Counted from the stretch's first letter, positions 44,637-52,319 are shown. The stretch is DNA of 64,000 bases from Domibacillus aminovorans (GCF_001643235.1 NZ_LQWY01000007.1:62001-126000); one strand, 5' to 3'. Notes: generated by a model not told the origin, from the letters alone. Program-made: numbers and translations.

Positions 44637-44652
44637 CGAAACCGCGGTTTCG
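44637..44652. repeat. Perfect 16-bp palindrome CGAAACCGCGGTTTCG
   Basis: Perfect palindrome in the AT-rich gap between the NAG synthase and alpha-amylase genes, 132 bases before the amylase start. No T-run follows, so it is not a terminator. It might be an operator or a remnant of a repeat element. Confidence 0.5.
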
Positions 44653-44783
44653 GATCAAAAATCGTATTATCAATACTATTGTTTAACGTAGCTTTTTTTA
44701 AAAAAAGACCGTTCGTTTTTTATAAAAAAGGGTATAAGTAAAGTTAGACAGTTTTTATATGCAGATGACGGGAGAGAAGAAAG

Positions 44784-46256
44784 ATGGAACGTAATCGTAC
44801 AATGATGCAATTTTTTGAATGGCAGCTGCCAGCGGATCAAAAGCATTGGAGGCGCCTTAAGGAACGAGCAAAGGAATTAAAAGAAGCAGGCATTGGTGCT
44901 GTATGGGTGCCGCCTGTAACCAAAGGGCAGTCTGACAAAGATACTGGATACGGTGTGTACGATTTTTATGATCTCGGTGAATTTGATCAAAAAGGAACAA
45001 TTGCAACGAAATACGGAACGAAAGAAGAGCTTGAACAGGCAATTAAAGCATGTCACGATGAAGGTATACTTGTGTACATCGACGTTGTCATGAACCATAA
45101 AGCAGGTGCGGATGACAAAGAAACATTCAAAGTCATTGAAGTGGATCAGAAAGACCGGAAAAAAATTATTTCAGAAAAGCCATTTGATATTGAAGGCTGG
45201 ACGAAATTTACGTTTCCCGGACGAAAAGGCAAATATTCTGATTTTGAATGGACTTTTGAACATTTTAACGGCACGGATTATAATGCAAAAGAAGACCGGA
45301 CCGGTATTTTTCGCATTGAAGGCGAGCATAAAAAGTGGAATGAAAATGTCGATGATGAATTTGGCAATTATGATTACTTAATGTTTGCGAACATTGACTA
45401 TAATCACCCGAAAGTGCGTGAAGAAATGATCCGATGGGGTAAGTGGATGGCTAAAACGCTTAATTGTGACGGCTACCGCTTGGATGCCATTAAACATATT
45501 GATTATGAATTTATTGATCAATTTACGAAAGAAGTACAGGATGAGCGAGGCAAGGATTTCTTTTTCGTCGGCGAGTTTTGGGTACCAGAACTGGATGAAT
45601 GTGAACATATGATTAAAGAAGCAGACGGCCGTATTCATTTGTTTGACGTACCGCTTAAATATAATCTATACGGTGCCTCACAGCAAGGTGCGAAATATGA
45701 TTTGAGGGAAATATTTAAGGGAACGATCGTTGAAACCTATCCTCAAAACGCAGTTACATTCGTTGATAATCATGATACGCAGCCGGGTGAATCGTTGGAA
45801 TCCTTTTTAGCGGACTGGTTTAAACAAAGCGCTTATGCACTGACACTGCTTCGTAAAGATGGCTACCCATGTGTATTTTATGGGGATTACTATGGTATTG
45901 GCGGCGAGAAACCGATCGAAGGCAAAAAAGAAGCGATTGATCCGTTATTATATAGTCGATTACATAAAGCATATGGTGATCAGGAAGACTATTTTGACCA
46001 CCCGAATACAATTGGCTGGGTACGGCGCGGTGTTAAAGAAATTGAACGTTCAGGCTGTGCTGTTGTTATTAATAACAGTGAGAAAGGCGGAGAAAAAAGA
46101 ATGTTTGTCGGGAAAGAACGTGCCGGAGAAAAATGGGTTGATTTTGTGAAAATACGTGAAGACATTATTAAAATTGCTGAAGACGGGTGGGCAACATTTC
46201 CAGTTAACGCAGGCAGTGTTTCCGTCTGGGGACTACCAGAGAAAGATGTCGAATAA
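44784..46256 (+). CDS. Cytoplasmic alpha-amylase (GH13)
   Basis: A 490-residue alpha-amylase without signal peptide, so it acts inside the cell, probably on glycogen or imported maltodextrins. Family 13 regions are visible: VYIDVVMNHKAG (I), CDGYRLDAIKHI with the nucleophile Asp234 (II), VGEFW with the acid/base Glu264 (III), and TFVDNHDTQPG with Asp331 (IV). The start MERNRTMMQFFEWQLPAD is typical of the liquefying and AmyA-type enzymes. GGAGAGAAGA precedes the ATG. Confidence 0.93.
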   Translation: MERNRTMMQFFEWQLPADQKHWRRLKERAKELKEAGIGAVWVPPVTKGQSDKDTGYGVYDFYDLGEFDQKGTIATKYGTKEELEQAIKACHDEGILVYIDVVMNHKAGADDKETFKVIEVDQKDRKKIISEKPFDIEGWTKFTFPGRKGKYSDFEWTFEHFNGTDYNAKEDRTGIFRIEGEHKKWNENVDDEFGNYDYLMFANIDYNHPKVREEMIRWGKWMAKTLNCDGYRLDAIKHIDYEFIDQFTKEVQDERGKDFFFVGEFWVPELDECEHMIKEADGRIHLFDVPLKYNLYGASQQGAKYDLREIFKGTIVETYPQNAVTFVDNHDTQPGESLESFLADWFKQSAYALTLLRKDGYPCVFYGDYYGIGGEKPIEGKKEAIDPLLYSRLHKAYGDQEDYFDHPNTIGWVRRGVKEIERSGCAVVINNSEKGGEKRMFVGKERAGEKWVDFVKIREDIIKIAEDGWATFPVNAGSVSVWGLPEKDVE

Positions 46257-46258
46257 AG

Positions 46259-46287
46259 TTGACACAAAAAAAAGTGCATGATAGAAT
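46259..46287 (+). promoter_or_regulatory. SigA-type promoter of the metE leader
   Basis: TTGACA (46259-46264) and TAGAAT (46282-46287) with an exact 17-base spacer, directly after the amylase stop and about 30 bases before the SAM-I aptamer. Confidence 0.8.
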
Positions 46288-46314
46288 CTTCGTAATCATT
46301 AAAAAGAATATATA

Positions 46315-46420
46315 CTCTTATAAAGAGCGGCGGAGGGACTGGCCCGATGAAGCCCGGCAACCATCAGAAATGAAAGGTGCTAATTCCAGCAAAGCATGAT
46401 CGCTTTGGGAAATGAGAGGT
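46315..46420 (+). promoter_or_regulatory. SAM-I riboswitch (S-box)
   Basis: The conserved S-box parts are present: CTCTTATAAAGAGCGGCGGAG at the 5' end (in two segments), GGGACTGGCCCGATGAAGCC, CGGCAACC, AAAGGTGCTAATTCCAGCAAA (in two segments) and the closing GGGAAATGAGAG. A terminator follows. S-adenosylmethionine binding should stop transcription of metE. Confidence 0.96.
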
Positions 46421-46431
46421 TTATGATGAAA

Positions 46432-46465
46432 TAAACTTCCTGTTTTCGAGTAGGAAGTTTTTTAA
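46432..46465 (+). terminator. Terminator of the SAM-I riboswitch
   Basis: AAACTTCCT / AGGAAGTTT with loop GTTTTCGAGT, followed by TTTAATTTAA. It lies directly before the cobalamin aptamer. Confidence 0.88.
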
Positions 46466-46475
46466 TTTAATACAA

Positions 46476-46642
46476 GCATATGGTGAAATGCAGCAGTTCA
46501 GCATTTCTTAAAAGGGAAGTCCGGTGAAAGTCCGGTACGGTCGCGCCACTGTAATGGGGAGTTTTTCATAAAACCACTGTTTCATTTGAAATGGGAAGGA
46601 ATGAAAAACGCTGAACCAGAGTCAGGAGACCTGCCATATGTA
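46476..46642 (+). promoter_or_regulatory. Cobalamin (B12) riboswitch
   Basis: Typical B12-element blocks are seen: GGGAAGTCCGGTGAAAGTCC, ACGGTCGCGCCACTGTAA (the B12 box) and CCAGAGTCAGGAGACCTGCC near the 3' end. P1 can pair CATATGG and CCATATG at the two ends. It is the second of two aptamers in series before metE. Repressing the B12-independent enzyme when B12 is available is logical. Confidence 0.95.
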
Positions 46643-46686
46643 CGCACTTTTTATGCTCTACGCGTTATAGAGAGGAGTGGTCGAAA

Positions 46687-46728
46687 ATGATGAATGCCGC
46701 GATGTATGATGATCTCAATCCCGGTTGA
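46687..46728 (+). other. Possible 13-codon ORF between the B12 aptamer and its terminator
   Basis: An AGAGAGGAG sequence is followed after about 10 bases by an ATG opening MMNAAMYDDLNPG and a TGA at 46726. Three of 13 residues are Met. The purine-rich run may instead be the antiterminator that pairs with the terminator arm GCTCTCT, so translation is uncertain. Confidence 0.3.
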
Positions 46729-46738
46729 TTTATATTCT

Positions 46739-46771
46739 GCTCTCTTTCTGTTACAGAAAGAGAGCTTTTTT
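46739..46771 (+). terminator. Terminator of the cobalamin riboswitch
   Basis: GCTCTCTTTCTG / AGAAAGAGAGC with loop around TTAC, followed by six T residues, 50 bases before the metE start. Confidence 0.9.
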
Positions 46772-46820
46772 ATGGAAATCACCATAATTTGAGGGAAATC
46801 ATCTTACAGGAGTGAAGAAA

Positions 46821-49082
46821 ATGAACAGTTATTTAACGTCAGTATCGGGATACCCGCGCATTGGAGAAAAAAGAGAATGGAAACGGTCCATTGAAAAATA
46901 CTGGTCCGGTGAAACGAAACAAACGGATTTTTTGCAGGAAATGAAAGAACTTCGCCTTGGCTATTTACGTACGCAGAAAGAGAAAGGGATCGACGTGATT
47001 CCGGTCGGCGACTTTAGTTTTTATGATCATGTCCTTGATACGGCTTCGATGTTCGGCCTTGTGCCGGAGCGTTTTGAATACGATGGAGGCAGTGTATCGC
47101 TTGATCTATATTTTCAAATGGCACGCGGGTCAAAACAAGCTGTAGCTATGGAAATGACCAAATGGTTTAATACAAACTATCACTATATCGTTCCAGAATT
47201 AAACAAATGCACGCCATCGCTTGTGCATAATCGGCCGCTTGACCTGTTTTTAGAAGCAAAAAATGAAGCGGGTATTACAGGAAAGCCTGTGGTCATTAGC
47301 CCGTTCACATTTGTGAAGCTAGGAAAGGGCTATACGCCAGAAGAATTTGGATCCACTGTTTATGCGCTGCTGCCGCATTATGAAACGGTCATTCGTGAGT
47401 TAAGTGAAGCAGGTGCTGATTGGATTCAAATTGACGATCCATCGCTACAATTCACGCTGACAGAAGAAGAAAAAGAAATTGTTACAAATGTATACGATGC
47501 TCTTTCAAAAGCGAAAGGAACGAGTCGCCTTCTTATTCAGACGTATTTTGATTCAATCGATGACTACACGTTTGTCACGTCACTGCCAGTTGACGGGTTC
47601 GGGCTTGATTTTGTTCATGATCGGGGAGAAAATGCATCAAGCATTGAAGAAAACGGGTTTCCGGAAGAAAAAGTTCTTTTTGCCGGTGTGATTAACGGAC
47701 GAAATATTTGGAGAGCGGATGTGCGTGAACAGTGGGAGCTGCTAAAATCACTTACAGCCCATACGAGTGAAGAACGTCTAATCATACAGCCATCATGCAG
47801 CCTTTTGCACGTGCCGGTTACGACAGAATCGGAAGCGAAAATGCCTGAATTTCTAAAAGAGGGACTCGCGTTTGCGAACGAAAAGCTGGATGAACTTCAA
47901 TTATTGCAATCAGCGCTTCGTGAAAAAGAATTGCTGAATTATGTAGCACCTGTTATTCCAGGAAGAGATAGTGTTCACGTTCAAAAAGAAGTGAAGCAAG
48001 CGGAACTTGATACAGGAGACAGGTCACGTCCATTTGCTGAACGACAAGTTTTACAGCGTGAAAAGTTCCAGCTGCCTTTATTACCGACAACGACGATTGG
48101 AAGTTTCCCACAAACAACAGAAGTAAGGAAAAAACGTCAGCAATGGCGTAAAAATGAACTATCAGCAGCTGATTATGCGTCGTTTATCAAACAGGAAACG
48201 AAAAAGTGGATTGACATTCAAGAAAAGCTGGATCTCGATGTTCTCGTTCACGGTGAATTTGAACGGACGGACATGGTTGAATTTTTTGGTGAAAAGCTGA
48301 AAGGATTTTATTTTACACAGTTTGCCTGGGTGCAGTCGTACGGCTCGCGTTGTGTAAAGCCGCCGGTTATTTACGGGGATGTTGATTTTATTAATGAGAT
48401 GACAGTAAAAGAAACCGTCTATGCACAGTCTTTGACAAGCCGTCCTGTAAAAGGAATGCTGACAGGGCCGGTGACGATTTTTAATTGGTCATTCGTTCGT
48501 GAAGATGTGCCAAAAGCGACCGTGATGAATCAAATTGCGCTTGCTCTTCGGAAAGAAGTAAAAGCACTTGAAACACAGGGCATCCATATGATTCAAGTGG
48601 ATGAACCAGCGATCCGAGAAGGGCTTCCGTTGAAAAAACGAAATGAGCAAGAGTATCTTAATTATGCGGTCAAGGCATTTAAGTTATCTGTCTCAACGGT
48701 GGAGTCAGACACGCAAATTCACACGCATATGTGCTATTCTGATTTTGAAAAGATCATTGACAGCATTTCTGCGATGGATGCGGACGTTATTTCAATTGAA
48801 ACGTCAAGAAGCCATGGCGAGTTGATCAGCGCATTTGAAAGCTACCATTATGATAAAGAAATCGGGCTTGGTGTCTATGACATTCACAGTCCGCGGGTGC
48901 CGATGAAAGAAGAAATAATTCAAAACATCAGTCGTGCGTTACGTGTACTTGATCCGAAGCAATTTTGGGTCAATCCGGATTGTGGACTGAAGACACGTAA
49001 AGAAGAAGAAACAATCGCTGCCTTAAAGGTGATGGTCGAAGCGGCAAAAGAAGTGCGTCAACAATTAACCGCCATCGTTTAA
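46821..49082 (+). CDS. metE: Cobalamin-independent methionine synthase
   Basis: A 753-residue MetE, close to the usual 755-765. It transfers methyl from methyltetrahydropteroyl-triglutamate to homocysteine. The zinc ligands of the C-terminal half are seen in HTHMCYSDFEKI and NPDCGLKTR, and VDEPAIREGLPLK is part of the active site. The ATG at 46821 is chosen because GGAG lies 8 bases upstream; a GTG at 46812 falls within that site. Expression is gated by SAM and B12 riboswitches in series. Its last 100 codons and terminator are duplicated at 51986-52319. Confidence 0.96.
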   Translation: MNSYLTSVSGYPRIGEKREWKRSIEKYWSGETKQTDFLQEMKELRLGYLRTQKEKGIDVIPVGDFSFYDHVLDTASMFGLVPERFEYDGGSVSLDLYFQMARGSKQAVAMEMTKWFNTNYHYIVPELNKCTPSLVHNRPLDLFLEAKNEAGITGKPVVISPFTFVKLGKGYTPEEFGSTVYALLPHYETVIRELSEAGADWIQIDDPSLQFTLTEEEKEIVTNVYDALSKAKGTSRLLIQTYFDSIDDYTFVTSLPVDGFGLDFVHDRGENASSIEENGFPEEKVLFAGVINGRNIWRADVREQWELLKSLTAHTSEERLIIQPSCSLLHVPVTTESEAKMPEFLKEGLAFANEKLDELQLLQSALREKELLNYVAPVIPGRDSVHVQKEVKQAELDTGDRSRPFAERQVLQREKFQLPLLPTTTIGSFPQTTEVRKKRQQWRKNELSAADYASFIKQETKKWIDIQEKLDLDVLVHGEFERTDMVEFFGEKLKGFYFTQFAWVQSYGSRCVKPPVIYGDVDFINEMTVKETVYAQSLTSRPVKGMLTGPVTIFNWSFVREDVPKATVMNQIALALRKEVKALETQGIHMIQVDEPAIREGLPLKKRNEQEYLNYAVKAFKLSVSTVESDTQIHTHMCYSDFEKIIDSISAMDADVISIETSRSHGELISAFESYHYDKEIGLGVYDIHSPRVPMKEEIIQNISRALRVLDPKQFWVNPDCGLKTRKEEETIAALKVMVEAAKEVRQQLTAIV

Positions 49083-49116
49083 TGAAAAAAGGTTCCTGCG
49101 TTGGCAGGAACCTTTT
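48783..49116 (+). repeat. Direct repeat, left copy (metE 3' end plus terminator)
   Basis: The last 100 codons of metE and its terminator recur at 51986-52319 in the same orientation without any indel (constant offset 3203 bases). I count eight mismatches in 334 bases: seven in coding sequence, six of them synonymous, and one in the terminator loop. Confidence 0.92.
49085..49116 (+). terminator. Rho-independent terminator of metE
   Basis: AAAAAAGGTTCCTGC / GCAGGAACCTTTT with loop GTTG, just after the metE stop. Confidence 0.9.
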
Positions 49117-49119
49117 AGC

Positions 49120-49159
49120 CTGCAGACAAAAGCTTCATTTTGAAAGCGATTGTCTGCAG
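49120..49159. repeat. Inverted repeat at the left border of the cassette
   Basis: CTGCAGACAA (49120-49129) and TTGTCTGCAG (49150-49159), perfect 10-base arms, start 4 bases after the left metE repeat ends. No T-run is present on either side, so it is not a classical terminator; it could end the minus-strand SMR transcript or mark a junction. Confidence 0.6.
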
Positions 49160-49166
49160 TTTCCTT

Positions 49167-49478
49167 TTAAGCGGTTAATTTTAAGCCAACGGCAGAGATT
49201 AAAATAACTGCAATGCATAGTATTCTTGTCCAATCTCTTGATTCACCAAATAAACACATTCCTAGTACGGCAGAGCCAACGGTGCCAATACCTGTCCAAA
49301 TCGCATAAGCCATTCCCATCGGGATTTCTTTCATTGCATAAGATAACATCAGAAAGCTCAACCCAAAGGAAAGAATCATGTAATAAAGAGCATACTTTTG
49401 TTTTTCGCCTAACTTTTTAACATTTAATACTCCTATTACTTCAAAACATCCTGCTGCTACTAATGCTAACCAAGACAC
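49167..49478 (-). CDS. SMR-family efflux protein, small subunit (cassette pair)
   Basis: A 103-residue four-span SMR protein. The transport glutamate is in LVAAGCFEVIGVLN (about residue 13) and the motif IPMGMAYAIWTGIGTVGS is intact. It starts with GTG overlapping the partner's TAG by one base. It resembles the YkkD-like gene at 41.4 kb but is clearly diverged from it. It is downstream of a sigma-54-type promoter and divergent from an enhancer-binding protein. Likely substrates are guanidinium or quaternary amines, by family only. Confidence 0.88.
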   Translation of the reverse strand: MSWLALVAAGCFEVIGVLNVKKLGEKQKYALYYMILSFGLSFLMLSYAMKEIPMGMAYAIWTGIGTVGSAVLGMCLFGESRDWTRILCIAVILISAVGLKLTA

Positions 49479-49834
49479 TAGGCAACCTCCTCCTGTTTTT
49501 TAAATTCTGATGAGTTTTCCCTACTGCTTAACACTTTCAATCCGACAACGCCACCTAGCAGCGTAGCAATAAGCAAAATTTTAACCGGACTAAAAGGTTC
49601 TCCAAACACGACCATTTCAACTAAAACGGTACCAGCTGTTCCTATTCCAGCAAAAACCGCATACAGTGTCCCTACTGGTAAACTTCTTGAAGCAATCGTT
49701 AGCAAAAAGAAACTAACAGTGATGGTAATAACTGTCATCAACAATTCGAAAGCGTTACTCGAATGCTTTAAACCAGAGACCCACAAAATCTCTAACGCTC
49801 CTCCTAAAAAGACAAATAGCCAATTTCGGTTCAT
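49478..49834 (-). CDS. SMR-family efflux protein, large subunit (cassette pair)
   Basis: A 118-residue SMR protein of the SugE/YkkC-like kind. The first helix carries LGGALEILWVSGLKHSSNAF with the functional Glu, and the motif LPVGTLYAVFAGIGTAG is seen. A polar tail ends the protein. The ATG at 49834 follows AAGGGGA; a longer in-frame start at 49855 is less likely. First gene of the pair; a TGGTAC-N5-TTGCA element lies about 100 bases upstream. Confidence 0.88.
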   Translation of the reverse strand: MNRNWLFVFLGGALEILWVSGLKHSSNAFELLMTVITITVSFFLLTIASRSLPVGTLYAVFAGIGTAGTVLVEMVVFGEPFSPVKILLIATLLGGVVGLKVLSSRENSSEFKKQEEVA

Positions 49835-49935
49835 CTTATTTCCCCTTTCTTTCAATTAAATTGAATTCATGTTTTCTTAAATAAGGCTTTCCCTATCCAG
49901 AATATTCCCCCTTATAAACCTATTACTTTATATAA

Positions 49936-49951
49936 TGCAAGTTTTGTACCA
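49936..49951 (-). promoter_or_regulatory. Sigma-54 (-24/-12) promoter for the SMR pair
   Basis: On the minus strand TGGTAC-AAAAC-TTGCA. The consensus for SigL/RpoN is TGGCAC-N5-TTGCA, so there is one mismatch, and the essential GG and GC pairs are in place. It faces the SMR genes and lies next to a gene for a sigma-54 activator. Confidence 0.8.
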
Positions 49952-49982
49952 AAAAAATTCCCCTATAAAACAGTGCTAGATT

Positions 49983-50008
49983 AATTACAAAAATTCATTT
50001 TTGTAATT
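49983..50008. promoter_or_regulatory. Candidate upstream activating sequence (26-bp inverted repeat)
   Basis: AATTACAAAAAT (49983-49994) and ATTTTTGTAATT (49997-50008), perfect 12-base arms with two central bases. It lies about 32 bases upstream of the -24 element of the SMR promoter and overlaps the possible -35 region of the activator gene, so one site could serve activation of the pair and autoregulation. Confidence 0.65.
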
Positions 50009-50029
50009 TTAATTCAATAGTAAAATCGC

Positions 50030-50035
50030 TATACT
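50030..50035 (+). promoter_or_regulatory. -10 element of the activator gene
   Basis: TATACT at 50030-50035, about 40 bases before the start codon; the matching -35 position (TTTTAA, 50007-50012) is weak and touches the inverted repeat. Confidence 0.4.
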
Positions 50036-50072
50036 AGCCTTAATCGTATTTATAAATAAGGAGATGCAGAAA

Positions 50073-51980
50073 ATGAAGAAAAATTACTCTAGATCATTCT
50101 CCTCATTAATAGTAGCTAAACAGAAAGCTCAAGCTTATAAATCAATGCTACTGTCCATTTACGACGAAGTTATGATTACCAACCCTAACGGAATTATTAT
50201 AGAAAGGGCGGGAGAAGTTAAGGGGTTATGGGAAGCTTATCAAGATAAGATCATCGGCGAAAATCTGTTTGAACTTGAAACAACCACGTTTTTCGGTGAA
50301 CCTTCGATACAAACCTTATTGAATCAACATAAGACGTCCATTATTCAAACTTCCTGGCATGGAAAAAAAATACTGGTGACAAGTTACCAACTGAATTCTA
50401 GTAATACTGGGAATTTAATAATGTGGGGAATCAAAAACATTACAGAAAACAATTCCCTTGATATGGAAGATTCAGAAGGGAAAGACACTGGTCCTATTAA
50501 ATCAAAAAATCTCTCAACCCCTCTTGTCGTTCACAGTCAAAAAATGTTAGATGTACTCCACATGGCTGAAATGGTTTCTGACGTTCCATCAACCGTCCTT
50601 TTACTGGGAGAATCAGGAGTAGGAAAAGAAATGATTGCCAAAGCCATTCATGAGATGGGGCATAGAAGAGCACAGCCATTTATAGCGATTAACTGTGGGG
50701 CTATTCCTGAAAATTTATTAGAAAGTGAATTGTTCGGATATGAGGGAGGGGCATTTAGTGGGGCAAGAAAGACCGGAGCTTCCGGCAAGTTTGAACTTGC
50801 TAATCACGGGATCCTCTTTCTAGATGAAGTTGCCGAACTGCCTCTCAACCTACAAGTGAAGTTACTGCGGGCTCTCCAGGAAAGAGAAATCACACCGTTA
50901 GGAGGCTCCAAGCCAATAAAACTGAACATTCAAGTGATTGCTGCTACTAATAAATCACTTGAAAAAATGGTCGAAAGCGGAGAATTTAGAGAGGATCTTT
51001 ATTATCGTTTAAATGTGGTTCCTATAGAAATTCCTCCATTAAGAGAGAGAGTGGAGGATATCCCTTATTTAATTTATCATTTCGTTCAAAAATATAATCA
51101 ATTATATAACAGAAACGTTCAAATCTTGCCTGATGCCATTGAAATCCTTTCTATTTATAATTGGACCGGAAATGTTAGGCATTTGGAGAATGTTATTGAG
51201 CGTATTGTTGTTACTAGCAGACATCCCGCAGTAGACGCCATTGCTGTTCAAAAGAGTTTACCAAGGAAGACAGAAACGATAAAAGAGCCACCCGTTTTCA
51301 AGCACATTATGCCTTTACAAGAGGCGATTGATCTTGTTGAAGAGCAATTAATCAATATGGCGATGGAGCAATATAAATCAGTCAAACTTGCTGCTAAAGT
51401 GCTCGAGGTAAGTCAGCCAACAATGAGTAGAAAATATAAAAAAATCCGTGAAAAAATACAGCAGGCAAATCTTTCACCATCTAATAAGAGGAGAATTCTC
51501 GAAGAACAATTGGATAAACAATTACGTTCCATAGCAATTGTTACTGCCGCTATTATTCATCCTGAAGAAGTTATTCAATTAGAAAAAAATGTTTCTCCTT
51601 CAAATCCTGCCTATCAGAAATTACAAAAAAAATTCACAATAATCCGAGAACAAGAGGGAAGCATAGAGTGGATGTACATCTTTAAATTTATAGACAGTAA
51701 AAGTATGCTCCATCTTGTAGCCGACGAGGATTTTGTAATAAAACCTGGAGAAATCTATAAAGGACCGCCTGAGATGATGGATGTCGCGTGTGCAGCGATG
51801 AAGGGAAAAGTGGGAGTAACACCATTGTATCAAGATATTTACGGAGAATGGAAAACTAGTTTCGCTCCCATAGTTGATCAAACAGGAGAAGTCATTGCCC
51901 TAATCGGATATGACTACAGCAAATCTTATATCAACTCTGAAATTAAAAGATTAGGGAAAATATTAAACATTATCATATAG
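50073..51980 (+). CDS. Sigma-54 enhancer-binding protein with C-terminal sensor-like domain
   Basis: A 635-residue activator. Residues about 20-125 look like a PAS-type sensor ([20 protein letters not shown]). The AAA+ domain follows: Walker A GESGVGKE (179-186), the sigma-54 contact loop GAFSGA (226-231; GAFTGA is usual), Walker [11 protein letters not shown] and the R-finger region [21 protein letters not shown] Fis-type helix-turn-helix is at about 438-462 ([18 protein letters not shown]). About 170 further residues follow, ending in a block with [32 protein letters not shown] and LIGYDYS, similar to extracellular Cache/PAS sensors. ATG at 50073 (AAGGAG upstream) is preferred to 50064. No terminator of its own; the metE-derived one follows. 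Confidence 0.88.
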   Translation: MKKNYSRSFSSLIVAKQKAQAYKSMLLSIYDEVMITNPNGIIIERAGEVKGLWEAYQDKIIGENLFELETTTFFGEPSIQTLLNQHKTSIIQTSWHGKKILVTSYQLNSSNTGNLIMWGIKNITENNSLDMEDSEGKDTGPIKSKNLSTPLVVHSQKMLDVLHMAEMVSDVPSTVLLLGESGVGKEMIAKAIHEMGHRRAQPFIAINCGAIPENLLESELFGYEGGAFSGARKTGASGKFELANHGILFLDEVAELPLNLQVKLLRALQEREITPLGGSKPIKLNIQVIAATNKSLEKMVESGEFREDLYYRLNVVPIEIPPLRERVEDIPYLIYHFVQKYNQLYNRNVQILPDAIEILSIYNWTGNVRHLENVIERIVVTSRHPAVDAIAVQKSLPRKTETIKEPPVFKHIMPLQEAIDLVEEQLINMAMEQYKSVKLAAKVLEVSQPTMSRKYKKIREKIQQANLSPSNKRRILEEQLDKQLRSIAIVTAAIIHPEEVIQLEKNVSPSNPAYQKLQKKFTIIREQEGSIEWMYIFKFIDSKSMLHLVADEDFVIKPGEIYKGPPEMMDVACAAMKGKVGVTPLYQDIYGEWKTSFAPIVDQTGEVIALIGYDYSKSYINSEIKRLGKILNIII

Positions 51981-51985
51981 ACACT

Positions 51986-52285
51986 GATGTTATTTCAATT
52001 GAAACGTCAAGAAGCCATGGCGAATTGATCAGCGCATTTGAAAGCTACCACTATGATAAAGAAATCGGGCTTGGTGTCTATGACATTCACAGTCCGCGGG
52101 TGCCGATGAAAGAAGAAATAATTCAAAACATCAGTCGTGCATTACGCGTACTTGATCCGAAGCAATTTTGGGTCAATCCGGATTGTGGACTGAAGACACG
52201 TAAAGAAGAAGAGACAATCGCTGCCTTAAAGGTGATGGTCGAAGCGGCAAAAGAAGTGCGTCAACAATTAGCCGCCATCGTTTAA
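51986..52285 (+). pseudogene. metE: metE 3' fragment (duplicate of the last 100 codons)
   Basis: In-frame copy of the metE C-terminus, from the codon for Asp655 to the stop. It starts 5 bases after the activator stop, has no start signals of its own, and lacks the catalytic core, although SRSHGELI and the zinc ligand region NPDCGLKT are kept. Six of seven coding differences from the intact gene are synonymous, so it has not yet decayed as a free pseudogene would. Confidence 0.92.
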
Positions 52286-52319
52286 TGAAAAAAGGTTCCT
52301 GCGTCGGCAGGAACCTTTT
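51986..52319 (+). repeat. Direct repeat, right copy (metE 3' end plus terminator)
   Basis: Partner of 48783-49116. Includes the hairpin GGTTCCTGC-GTCG-GCAGGAACC and T-run at 52292-52320, which now serves the activator gene and, on the other strand, glnS. Confidence 0.92.

Noticed and set aside
48783-52319. Insertion sequence or integrase-borne island
   Set aside because: No transposase or integrase gene lies between the metE repeats, and the repeats are long gene copies rather than short target duplications.
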